Of a stretch of DNA of 15,515 nucleotides, positions 1 to 5,040 are shown piece after piece. The translations under genes were made by a program, and so were the position numbers. The stretch comes from Candidatus Nomurabacteria bacterium RIFCSPHIGHO2_01_FULL_39_10 (GTDB taxonomy: Bacteria > Patescibacteriota > Minisyncoccia > Phycocordibacterales > UBA9973). The notes below the pieces were generated by a model. That model made no database searches. It saw only the letters and a list, made by a program, of their open reading frames with translations, and was not told the DNA's origin. The stretch's first letter is position 1, and the number at the start of each line of letters is the position of its first letter. Location: assembly GCA_001786805.1 (NCBI GenBank), contig MFTJ01000024.1, positions 1-15,515 on the forward strand, read 5' to 3'.

Positions 1-84
1 AAACTTCTGCCGCTTCCAGCGCACCACGCCGTTTCCGCCCCTGCCGGCTTCCGCATGTATTTTTATTTCGTCAATGAATGCCAT
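1..84 (-). CDS. obg: Obg/CgtA GTPase, N-terminal fragment cut by the window edge
   Basis: Only the first 28 codons are present; the gene runs off the left edge. The minus-strand translation begins MAFIDEIKIHAEAGRGGNGV and continues VRWKRQKF. This matches the start of the glycine-rich Obg fold (family pattern F-x-D-x-V/I-K-I, then G-G-x-G-G-N-G), which precedes the GTPase domain. Obg is a ribosome-associated GTPase involved in large-subunit assembly and stress control. No Shine-Dalgarno sequence is visible before the ATG. A long hairpin at 93-186 lies between this gene and the MYG1-family gene upstream, so it is probably the distal gene of a yqeY-MYG1-obg unit. The GTPase motifs are outside the window, so the call rests on the N-terminal domain alone. 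Confidence 0.85.
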   Translation of the reverse strand, partial: MAFIDEIKIHAEAGRGGNGVVRWKRQKF

Positions 85-92
85 AAATTTTG

Positions 93-186
93 AAGATATG
101 AGAATGGAAAATTTAAGGAGCCGTGAGTTCCCTGTCCTTCTGTCTCCGAGGGCGAAGGTGGGAAAAATTTTCCATTTTCATATCTT
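93..186 (-). repeat. Long hairpin with 22-bp arms between the MYG1-family gene and obg
   Basis: Positions 93-114 and 165-186 are inverted copies pairing at 21 of 22 positions; the exception is 102/177. The outer end of the right arm overlaps the stop codon of the MYG1-family gene (185-187), and the left arm ends 8 bases before the obg ATG. The 50-base interior can fold further on the minus strand (TTCCC with GGGAA, enclosing CCTTC with GAAGG). No T-run follows, so it is not a simple terminator. It could be an obg leader, an RNA processing site or an inserted palindromic repeat. Confidence 0.7.
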
Positions 187-1108
187 ACTTTAATAGTGCT
201 AATTCTGCTAATTTGATAGCCCCCTCTTTTGACTTTGCAGCTGAAAGAAATAAATTATTGTGGCAAAAGACCGCATCTTTCACCCCTGTTGCATCCTGCA
301 ATTCCTTTTTTTGTAATCCCGCCCACAATGCCGGAAAATCTTTTCTGTTTCCAAAACTGTCTTTCTCTTTTCTCATAGCCACAGCATACCAATCCTCCTT
401 ATCGCCCGAAACCGCAAAAAGGGGTTCTGTAAAATCCTGCAAAGCATCCCAAATTTCAAATCTGGAAACTTTTGGTTTATCCACAACAATCAATCTTTTA
501 TCTTCCGTTTTTTTGTAAAAATCTCTGATAATTTTTGTAACCTCTGTTTGGTCATTCGCTTTTTTTATTTCTCTTTTTAAAATTTCTTTCGCCCAAACAA
601 GCGCTTTGGCAAATTGTCCGTCCTTTTCCATATCTTCAAGAGCGGTCGGCGAAAAGGTGGCAAAAACATCCTGTATGGTATACACCGAAATATCCGGAAA
701 ATTGCTTTTAAATAAATCAATTCCGTTATCGTTCGCATCCACCGACATCACAAGTTTTTTTTCAATAAAATCAGCGGTCTCCCTGCTACCTGCGACCTCA
801 ATGCCGAATTTCCGCCAGACAAGACCAAAAGAAGAATAGGCTATGCCGTTTTCTCTCTTGCCTACCCCGAGGGTCTGATGGTGGTCAAACCGATTATTTT
901 TCTCATCATATATTCCGCCCACATCAAAAACATAATCTCCATTTTTTATAATTTCTTCATCACGAGTGCGGGTTATTTCACCCGTCTCGCCGTTCTTTTC
1001 CAAATAAATCAAAAGCGTAGCGGCGACAAAAATATCATCCGAATGAAAAGAGCCGTCGTGTGTTACTAATTTTTTATTCTTCTTGATAATTTTTTTTAAA
1101 AAAGACAT
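185..1108 (-). CDS. MYG1 / UPF0160 family protein (putative metal-dependent phosphoesterase or exonuclease)
   Basis: A 307-residue protein of the MYG1 family, close to the usual length. Residues 16-25 read THDGSFHSDD and residues 74-78 read FDHHQ. These are the two metal-binding signatures of this family, which is related to DHH phosphoesterases. Eukaryotic MYG1 is reported to be a 3'-5' RNA exonuclease; the bacterial role is not established, so a nuclease function here is inference. The ATG follows the yqeY stop by six bases and has no Shine-Dalgarno sequence, consistent with cotranscription from yqeY. The stop codon lies inside the outer end of the hairpin that precedes obg. No signal peptide or membrane segment is visible. 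Confidence 0.85.
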   Translation of the reverse strand: MSFLKKIIKKNKKLVTHDGSFHSDDIFVAATLLIYLEKNGETGEITRTRDEEIIKNGDYVFDVGGIYDEKNNRFDHHQTLGVGKRENGIAYSSFGLVWRKFGIEVAGSRETADFIEKKLVMSVDANDNGIDLFKSNFPDISVYTIQDVFATFSPTALEDMEKDGQFAKALVWAKEILKREIKKANDQTEVTKIIRDFYKKTEDKRLIVVDKPKVSRFEIWDALQDFTEPLFAVSGDKEDWYAVAMRKEKDSFGNRKDFPALWAGLQKKELQDATGVKDAVFCHNNLFLSAAKSKEGAIKLAELALLK

Positions 1109-1114
1109 CTAAAT

Positions 1115-1564
1115 TTAGAAAAGCGAATCGACGACTTCTTTGACCAAAGTTCCGTCCGCCTTGCCCTTCAAGTCTTTCATTAATGCCGACATGAGCATGC
1201 CTTTTTTGCTCGCATCGGCAATTCCCAATTCTTCTTTCTTTGCTTTGGCGATTTTTTCAACCTCGCCTTTACCCATCATTTTCGGCAAGTAAGTTTCTAA
1301 AATTACGAGTTCTGACTCTTCTTCTTTCACCAAGTCTTCCCGCCCGCCTTTCTTGAACTGTTCAATGGAATCTTTTCTCTGCTTTGCAAGCTTGGCGATG
1401 ACAGCAACCGCTTCTTCGTCCAAGAGCATTTCCTGAGGCTTTTTATTTTTCGCGACTAGTTCATTGGTAAATGCCGCGGACATTGCCCGAAAAGCCTTCA
1501 AGCGCAGAGCATCGCGCGCCATCATCGCTTCCTTTATTCCAGATTTTATTTGTTCGTGCAACAT
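1115..1564 (-). CDS. yqeY: GatB/YqeY domain protein
   Basis: A 149-residue stand-alone YqeY protein, the usual length. It has the expected course: an N-terminal helical part with AFTNELVAKNKK, then AVIAKLAKQRKDSIEQF, and a C-terminal part ending LKGKADGTLVKEVVDSLF. The fold resembles the C-terminal tRNA-binding domain of GatB and GatE amidotransferase subunits, but the free-standing protein has no firmly assigned function. I chose the ATG at 1564 (MLHEQIKSG) over an in-frame ATG 21 codons upstream. The family begins here, and the upstream codons fall inside a folded leader. That leader (1567-1678) ends two bases before the start codon. This is the first gene of the yqeY-MYG1-obg run. Confidence 0.9.
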   Translation of the reverse strand: MLHEQIKSGIKEAMMARDALRLKAFRAMSAAFTNELVAKNKKPQEMLLDEEAVAVIAKLAKQRKDSIEQFKKGGREDLVKEEESELVILETYLPKMMGKGEVEKIAKAKKEELGIADASKKGMLMSALMKDLKGKADGTLVKEVVDSLF

Positions 1565-1566
1565 GG

Positions 1567-1678
1567 TAGAAAGGGAATTTTTTCGTTTATGGGGTCTTTC
1601 GCAGGCTGACGAGCCGAGAATGAGCAATTTTTCAGCAGAAAAATATGCGACCCCAGAAACGATAAAGTTTCCTTTCTA
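1567..1678 (-). promoter_or_regulatory. Structured 5' leader of yqeY
   Basis: Positions 1567-1596 and 1649-1678 are inverted repeats matching at 26 of 30 positions. The 52-base interior contains two more hairpins on the minus strand: ATTTTTC-TGCT-GAAAAAT and GGCT-CGTC-AGCC. A short GCA/TGC helix can continue the main stem inward. A candidate -10 (TATAAT, minus, 1680-1685) would start transcription near the outer end of the structure, so almost the whole 5' UTR would be folded, ending two bases before the ATG. It could be a cis-regulatory RNA; a palindromic mobile repeat is the alternative. Confidence 0.6.
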
Positions 1679-1679
1679 C

Positions 1680-1685
1680 ATTATA
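1680..1685 (-). promoter_or_regulatory. Candidate -10 element for yqeY
   Basis: The minus strand reads TATAAT at 1685-1680, a perfect consensus -10. The best -35 candidate about 18 bases upstream is weak (TTTCAT). Transcription would start near 1673, at the outer end of the yqeY leader hairpin. Confidence 0.45.
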
Positions 1686-1696
1686 GCAAATTATGT

Positions 1697-1702
1697 TAAA
1701 AT
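1697..1702 (+). promoter_or_regulatory. Candidate -10 of the exonuclease gene, leaderless geometry
   Basis: TAAAAT lies exactly 6 bases before the ATG at 1709, so transcription would begin at or next to the start codon. No Shine-Dalgarno sequence is present. The -35 region overlaps the outer arm of the divergent yqeY leader. Confidence 0.5.
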
Positions 1703-1708
1703 AATGAA

Positions 1709-2425
1709 ATGTCAAAGTTAATATTTTTTGATACAGAAACCACAGGCAACGAAACGAGGGATTTTTTGATCCAAATCGCCTACAAGACAGGTAGTGAAAA
1801 ATTTGTCGGTCTCTATAAACCAGAAATTAAAATTCCACCGGAAGCTTCCGCTGTCCATCACATAACAAACAAAATGGTCACAGACAAGCCATCTTTCGCG
1901 GAGAGTGGCGATTTAGAAAAAATCAAAGCGCTTTTTGAAGATGAAAATTCCGTCGTCGTAGCTCACAACGCGCCTTTTGATTTGATGATAATAAAAAAAG
2001 AAGGCATCACGCCCGCAAATTTCATCTGCACACTCAGAGTCGCTCGGCACCTGGATAAAGAAAATAAAATAGAACAATACAAACTGCAATACTTGCGTTA
2101 CTACCTAGATATAGAAATAGACGCCACAGCACATGATGCCTTGGGTGATGTCTTGGTATTGGAAAAACTTTTTGAGAGACTAAAAAATAAAATTATGTCT
2201 GAAGATAAAATAAGCGAGGGTGAAGCAATAGATAAAATGATTGAAATTTCTTCCCACCCTTCCATATTTACAAAACTAAACTTTGGCAAGTATAAAGGCA
2301 AAAATATAGAGGAAGTCTTGCGGATAGACCGCGGATGGCTAGAATGGTTGCTTCGCGAAAAAGAAAAAAGCGGGCAAATAGATGAAGATTGGATATATAC
2401 TTTGAAACATTATTTGGGGAAATAG
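1709..2425 (+). CDS. DEDDh 3'-5' exonuclease (DNA polymerase III epsilon-like)
   Basis: A 238-residue DnaQ-like exonuclease. Exo I is FFDTETTG with Asp8 and Glu10; Exo II is AHNAPFD with Asp91; Exo III is HDALGD with His142 and Asp147. All five metal and catalytic residues of a DEDDh enzyme are therefore present. After about residue 185 comes a C-terminal segment, KLNFGKYKGKNIEEVL followed by DRGWLEWLL. It resembles the small DUF3820-type domain often joined to such exonucleases. It could act in proofreading, repair or RNA trimming; the sequence cannot distinguish these. There is no Shine-Dalgarno sequence, and a -10 element six bases before the ATG suggests a leaderless transcript. The stop codon directly abuts the hairpin repeat at 2426. 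Confidence 0.9.
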   Translation: MSKLIFFDTETTGNETRDFLIQIAYKTGSEKFVGLYKPEIKIPPEASAVHHITNKMVTDKPSFAESGDLEKIKALFEDENSVVVAHNAPFDLMIIKKEGITPANFICTLRVARHLDKENKIEQYKLQYLRYYLDIEIDATAHDALGDVLVLEKLFERLKNKIMSEDKISEGEAIDKMIEISSHPSIFTKLNFGKYKGKNIEEVLRIDRGWLEWLLREKEKSGQIDEDWIYTLKHYLGK

Positions 2426-2459
2426 TTACCTAACTTTTACGACCGTTTGAGTTAGGTAA
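2426..2459. repeat. Hairpin repeat copy 1, beside and within the end of the Cas2/PaaX-like gene
   Basis: Arms TTACCTAACT (2426-2435) and AGTTAGGTAA (2450-2459) pair perfectly over 10 bp. The 14-base interior contains the core CGACCG. A second copy in the same orientation lies 639 bases away at 3063-3100 with the same arms and core. Copy 1 carries the last nine codons and the TAG stop of the minus-strand gene, and it begins directly after the stop of the plus-strand exonuclease. Confidence 0.85.
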
Positions 2460-3035
2460 ATTGAAAGTTTTACGTAAGTGCCAATCGTTTTCTAATTTTT
2501 CTACTATCATATATAAAATATCTTTACCAATTTTAAAATCTGCTTTTAATAGAGAAATTAGATCCTCGCAGTCGTACGGATAAATCCAAACGCTATTTTG
2601 GAGTCTGATAAAACCAATTTGAAACAAAGTCATCCGTAGCAGAGCTCGAGTTTTCTTTTGAGATTCTCTTATATCAAAAGTAACTATACGCCAGCGACCG
2701 TCCCATTTCTTGGGAATTTTTAATTTAAAATCGTGTTTATCCAAAAAATCCAGCTTGCTCTCCCCTTTTGAAGTAATACGCGCAACTTTCTTTCCATTTA
2801 TTTCTACTATCTCAATAAGACCTTTTTCTCTAAGACGCATAAAGGAATCATTTATGGAATATTTCAAATTCTTTTTTCTTTTGAAAGTTCCCTCAAATTG
2901 TTTCATGACCGATAAAACATTAGGCGCAACAGCAACCACAGCAAGCATGCCAGCGGTAAAAACTGTATTCAAAATTATTTTTTGAATATTCTTGCGTTTA
3001 TCTTTCTTTTTGATTTCTTGCTCTAAATTCCCCAT
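2430..3035 (-). CDS. Solo Cas2/PaaX-like protein: hydrophobic segment, winged helix, Cas2-type ferredoxin fold
   Basis: A 201-residue protein. Residues 1-18 are highly charged. Residues 20-44 are hydrophobic and could be a membrane helix. Residues 50-100 look like a winged helix (INDSFMRLREKGLIEIVEING, then KKVARITSKG). Residues 111-185 resemble the Cas2 / PaaX C-terminal domain: WDGRWRIVTFDI with Asp121 where Cas2 has its catalytic aspartate, then LLRMTLFQIGFIRLQNSVWI and YPYDCED. No cas1, effector or CRISPR array is visible, so this is not a CRISPR locus. The start at 3035 is preferred over 3062 because a TATAAT box at 3043-3048 would initiate right at it. Two direct hairpin repeats bracket the gene, and the C-terminal residues LPNSNGRKS are encoded by repeat copy 1. 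Function unknown: a regulator, nuclease or part of a mobile unit. Confidence 0.8.
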   Translation of the reverse strand: MGNLEQEIKKKDKRKNIQKIILNTVFTAGMLAVVAVAPNVLSVMKQFEGTFKRKKNLKYSINDSFMRLREKGLIEIVEINGKKVARITSKGESKLDFLDKHDFKLKIPKKWDGRWRIVTFDIRESQKKTRALLRMTLFQIGFIRLQNSVWIYPYDCEDLISLLKADFKIGKDILYMIVEKLENDWHLRKTFNLPNSNGRKS

Positions 3036-3042
3036 AAAAAGA

Positions 3043-3048
3043 ATTATA
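3043..3048 (-). promoter_or_regulatory. Candidate -10 of the Cas2/PaaX-like gene
   Basis: The minus strand reads TATAAT, with its last base 7 bases before the ATG at 3035. The -35 position (about 17-18 bases upstream) falls in the inner arm of hairpin repeat copy 2 (TTAGGT), a poor match to consensus. If real, the repeat supplies part of the gene's promoter. Confidence 0.5.
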
Positions 3049-3062
3049 TATCTCAAATTCAA

Positions 3063-3100
3063 AATTACCTAACTTTTCCGACCGGCAGAGTTAAGTAATT
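3063..3100. repeat. Hairpin repeat copy 2, upstream of the Cas2/PaaX-like gene
   Basis: Arms 3063-3074 and 3089-3100 pair at 11 of 12 positions around an interior with the same CGACCG core as copy 1. Inside the core, copy 1 reads ACG-AC-CGT and copy 2 reads CCG-AC-CGG, so a flanking pair has changed on both sides (A/T to C/G). Read on the minus strand, this copy also encodes an NSAGRKS-stop tail, as copy 1 does, although no gene here uses it. Confidence 0.85.
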
Positions 3101-3162
3101 TGTTGAAAAAGAAAAACTTGCAAAAGTTGTGTGTGTTAAATTTTTTCACGAAAGGAACAATT

Positions 3163-3387
3163 ATGCACATAAAATTAGTCAGTTGGTCCAAAGGAAAAAG
3201 CGTCAACCAAATAACGGACGAAATCGTAATGGTGACAGGAAAAAATCTTGATGGCAAGTTAAGAATAGAACAATTTTTTAATTCGTCTTCTAAAGACCAA
3301 TCTCAACCAGTTTTCAGCATGCCTGACATTGACGACAGAGATGTTGTCAATTTAGCTACGAAAGGAATCGTAGTGAAAATTGTGTAA
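3163..3387 (+). CDS. Small protein of unknown function, 74 residues
   Basis: I do not recognise this protein. It begins MHIKLVSWSKGKSVNQITDE and ends ATKGIVVKIV. It appears soluble, with mixed charge, no cysteines, no signal peptide and no membrane segment. The ATG at 3163 is chosen over an in-frame ATG at 3100 because AAAGGA lies about seven bases upstream. That is the clearest Shine-Dalgarno sequence in the window, and the longer version would start inside repeat copy 2. A strong intrinsic terminator follows 18 bases after the stop, so it looks like a single-gene transcript. The Shine-Dalgarno sequence and terminator argue for a real gene despite the lack of recognisable homology. Confidence 0.65.
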   Translation: MHIKLVSWSKGKSVNQITDEIVMVTGKNLDGKLRIEQFFNSSSKDQSQPVFSMPDIDDRDVVNLATKGIVVKIV

Positions 3388-3405
3388 CGCTGGAGAAGCA
3401 CCACC

Positions 3406-3452
3406 CCGCTTGCAAGAGACCGCTTGGCTCTTGCAGGCGGTTTCTTATTTTA
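3406..3452 (+). terminator. Intrinsic terminator of the 74-residue gene
   Basis: A 13-bp stem (3406-3418 with 3428-3440, one G-T pair), a 9-base loop and a T-rich tail (TTTCTTATTTT). It ends the transcript before the rmuC promoter. Confidence 0.9.
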
Positions 3453-3468
3453 ATTTGATTTTTTGTGC

Positions 3469-3474
3469 TAAAAT
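3469..3474 (+). promoter_or_regulatory. Candidate -10 of rmuC, leaderless geometry
   Basis: TAAAAT ends 6 bases before the ATG at 3481, the same spacing as at 1709 and 4756. The gene has no Shine-Dalgarno sequence. The -35 region is T-rich without a clear hexamer. Confidence 0.5.
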
Positions 3475-3480
3475 ATATCT

Positions 3481-4536
3481 ATGCAAAACATTGTTTGGAT
3501 TTTTATAGCAATTTTGGGAGGATTAGTAGTGGGATTTTTTATATTTGGAAAAAGGAAAGAAGATAGCGAAAATAAAAATGAAAAAGAAATCGGCTTAAAT
3601 TTGATTTTAACGCAGATAAATGAGCTTTCGCGAACGGTTGATAATAAAATTGGCGAAAGCCATAAGCAAGTCAATGAGAGTTTGAAATTTCACTCTTCTG
3701 AATCAAATAAAATAATTCGCGATGTAACGGAGAGGCTCACAAGACTGGACGAGACGAATAAGCAAGTAATTTCTTTTGCCGACCAATTGCAGAGCTTGGA
3801 AAACATTTTGAAAAATCCAAAACAGCGCGGAATACTCGGCGAATATTACTTGGAAACAGTTTTGAAAAATGTCCTGCCACCCGGGAGTTACCAGATGCAA
3901 TATGAATTCCCAGACAAAACAATCGTGGACGCCGTTGTTTTTGTAAAAGATAAAATAATTCCGATTGATTCCAAATTCTCGCTGGAAAATTACAACAAGA
4001 TGGTGGAAGAACGAGACAGTGCAGAAAAAAAGAAACTAGAAATAATTTTCGTTAATGATTTAAAAAATAGAATTACAGAAACTGCAAAATATATCCAACC
4101 AACAAAAGGCACGACTGATTTCGCTTTTATGTTTATTCCCCACGAAGCCATTTATTATGATTTGATTACAAACAAAGTCGGCGCGGGCGAAGACAATGAA
4201 AACCTGATTCAGCGCGCTGCCGGAAAATATAAAGTCATCATCACGAGTCCAACTTCTTTTCTCGCATACTTGCAAACTGTATTGCAAGGACTTAAAGCTT
4301 TGAAAATAGAAGAGTCTGCAAAAGAAATAATCAAAAAAGTGGCTGACCTCGGCAAGCATTTGAAATCTTATGATGAATACCACCAAAAACTCGGAAACGC
4401 CTTGGGTACGGTGGTAAACCATTACAATACTTCAAACAAAGAATTAAAAAAGATAGACAAAGATGTACTCCGCATCTCCGGCTCTTCACCAGACTTGGCA
4501 CTACTTGAAATTGAAAAGCCTAAAGTTGAGGAGTAA
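3481..4536 (+). CDS. rmuC: RmuC family DNA recombination protein
   Basis: A 351-residue RmuC-family protein. Residues 3-23 form a membrane anchor followed by a positive patch (GKRK). Residues 30-110 are charged and helical, probably a coiled coil. The nuclease-like RmuC domain follows, with GILGEYYLETVL, PIDSKFSLENY, GTTDFAFMFIPHEAIYYDLI and SPTSFLAYLQTVLQGL. RmuC proteins are linked to limiting inversions and rearrangements, and the fold belongs to the PD-(D/E)xK group; the substrate is unknown. Length is at the short end of the family, as is common in reduced genomes. A -10 element six bases upstream suggests a leaderless transcript, and a weak terminator follows at 4579. Confidence 0.93.
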   Translation: MQNIVWIFIAILGGLVVGFFIFGKRKEDSENKNEKEIGLNLILTQINELSRTVDNKIGESHKQVNESLKFHSSESNKIIRDVTERLTRLDETNKQVISFADQLQSLENILKNPKQRGILGEYYLETVLKNVLPPGSYQMQYEFPDKTIVDAVVFVKDKIIPIDSKFSLENYNKMVEERDSAEKKKLEIIFVNDLKNRITETAKYIQPTKGTTDFAFMFIPHEAIYYDLITNKVGAGEDNENLIQRAAGKYKVIITSPTSFLAYLQTVLQGLKALKIEESAKEIIKKVADLGKHLKSYDEYHQKLGNALGTVVNHYNTSNKELKKIDKDVLRISGSSPDLALLEIEKPKVEE

Positions 4537-4578
4537 GTATCGTATCTGAAAAATCCGCATATGCTAGAATCTCAGATA

Positions 4579-4611
4579 TTGTGAAATCTAAAATATAGAT
4601 TTTCAATTTTT
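4579..4611 (+). terminator. Probable intrinsic terminator after rmuC
   Basis: An 11-bp AT-rich stem (4579-4590 with 4596-4606, one bulge and one G-T pair), loop AAATA, then five Ts. It lies between rmuC and the tRNA promoter. Confidence 0.6.
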
Positions 4612-4637
4612 CTCTAAAAATGCTATATTTCTTCTAC

Positions 4638-4709
4638 GACCTCATCGTCTAACGGCTAGGACAAATCCTTCTCAAGGATTAAATCGGAGTCCGATTCTCC
4701 GTGAGGTCA
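4638..4709 (+). tRNA. tRNA-Glu (anticodon CTC)
   Basis: A complete cloverleaf. Acceptor stem GACCTCA with TGAGGTC; a D arm with a GTCTAACGGCTAGGAC pattern; anticodon stem AATCC/GGATT with loop TTCTCAA giving anticodon CTC, which reads GAG (Glu). The T stem is CGGAG/CTCCG around a seven-base loop. The discriminator is A, and the 3' CCA is not encoded, so it must be added enzymatically. A TGC-TATATT extended -10 at 4621-4629 suggests its own promoter. A CTC isoacceptor implies that a second tRNA-Glu (TTC) exists elsewhere. Confidence 0.95.
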
Positions 4710-4720
4710 CAAATTATTAT

Positions 4721-4749
4721 TTGATTAAATAAAAAATAAAAGCTATACT
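4721..4749 (+). promoter_or_regulatory. Promoter of the small membrane protein gene
   Basis: TTGATT, a 17-base spacer, then TATACT ending 6 bases before the ATG at 4756. Expected initiation is at the start codon itself. This is the best-formed leaderless promoter on the plus strand. Confidence 0.75.
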
Positions 4750-4755
4750 CTTGTT

Positions 4756-5004
4756 ATGCAAAAACAGGCGAAGAAAGTTATAATTTTGACCATCGGGGTT
4801 ATTTTCATAATATTTGGCTTAATCGGCTTGGTCTTGCCTTTCCTGCAGGGAATTATTTTTCTGATTATCGGCTTTCTTCTGATTTCTCTTTACTTTCCGA
4901 AAGTTCGCGCACACATACGAAGGCACGCGCAAAAATCTGCGTCCGTCCTTTCTTTTTTTGATAAAACTGAAAGATGGCTGGCAAAATTTATCGGAGAAGT
5001 CTAA
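4756..5004 (+). CDS. Small two-helix membrane protein, PGPGW / DUF454-like
   Basis: An 82-residue protein. After a short basic start (MQKQAKK), residues 8-29 and 30-48 are two hydrophobic segments split by a turn (LPFLQG). A basic amphipathic tail follows (RAHIRRHAQK, then FFDKTERWLAKF). The pattern of a glycine-rich first helix, LVLP, then IIFLIIGFLLIS fits the PGPGW/YbaN-like membrane family, whose function is unknown. A consensus promoter puts the transcription start at the ATG. The gene is convergent with murF and ends in a perfect hairpin overlapping its stop codon. Confidence 0.75.
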   Translation: MQKQAKKVIILTIGVIFIIFGLIGLVLPFLQGIIFLIIGFLLISLYFPKVRAHIRRHAQKSASVLSFFDKTERWLAKFIGEV

Positions 5005-5040
5005 GTGTTAAACACTCGGTGTTTAACACTTTCATTTCTT
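5003..5040 (+). terminator. Intrinsic terminator between the membrane protein gene and murF
   Basis: A perfect 13-bp palindrome (5003-5015 with 5019-5031), loop TCG, followed on the plus strand by a T-rich tract. It starts within the stop codon of the plus gene and ends one base before the murF stop region. The minus side lacks a T-run, so it mainly serves the plus strand. Confidence 0.85.

Noticed and set aside
476..484. DnaA box TTATCCACA inside the MYG1-family gene
   Set aside because: An isolated 9-mer inside coding sequence that encodes ordinary residues; no cluster or unwinding region.
123..1069. Plus-strand ORFs opposite the MYG1-family gene
   Set aside because: The minus strand carries clear family motifs throughout; the plus-strand translations show none and lack start signals.
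2426..3100. CRISPR array next to the Cas2-like gene
   Set aside because: Only two repeat copies exist, 639 bases apart with a gene between them, and they are hairpins flanking a gene rather than regularly spaced repeats with spacers.
3069..3257. 62-codon minus-strand ORF ending in NSAGRKS
   Set aside because: It is antisense to the 74-residue gene, has no start signals and an odd hydrophobic composition. Only its tail is notable, and that is explained by hairpin repeat copy 2.
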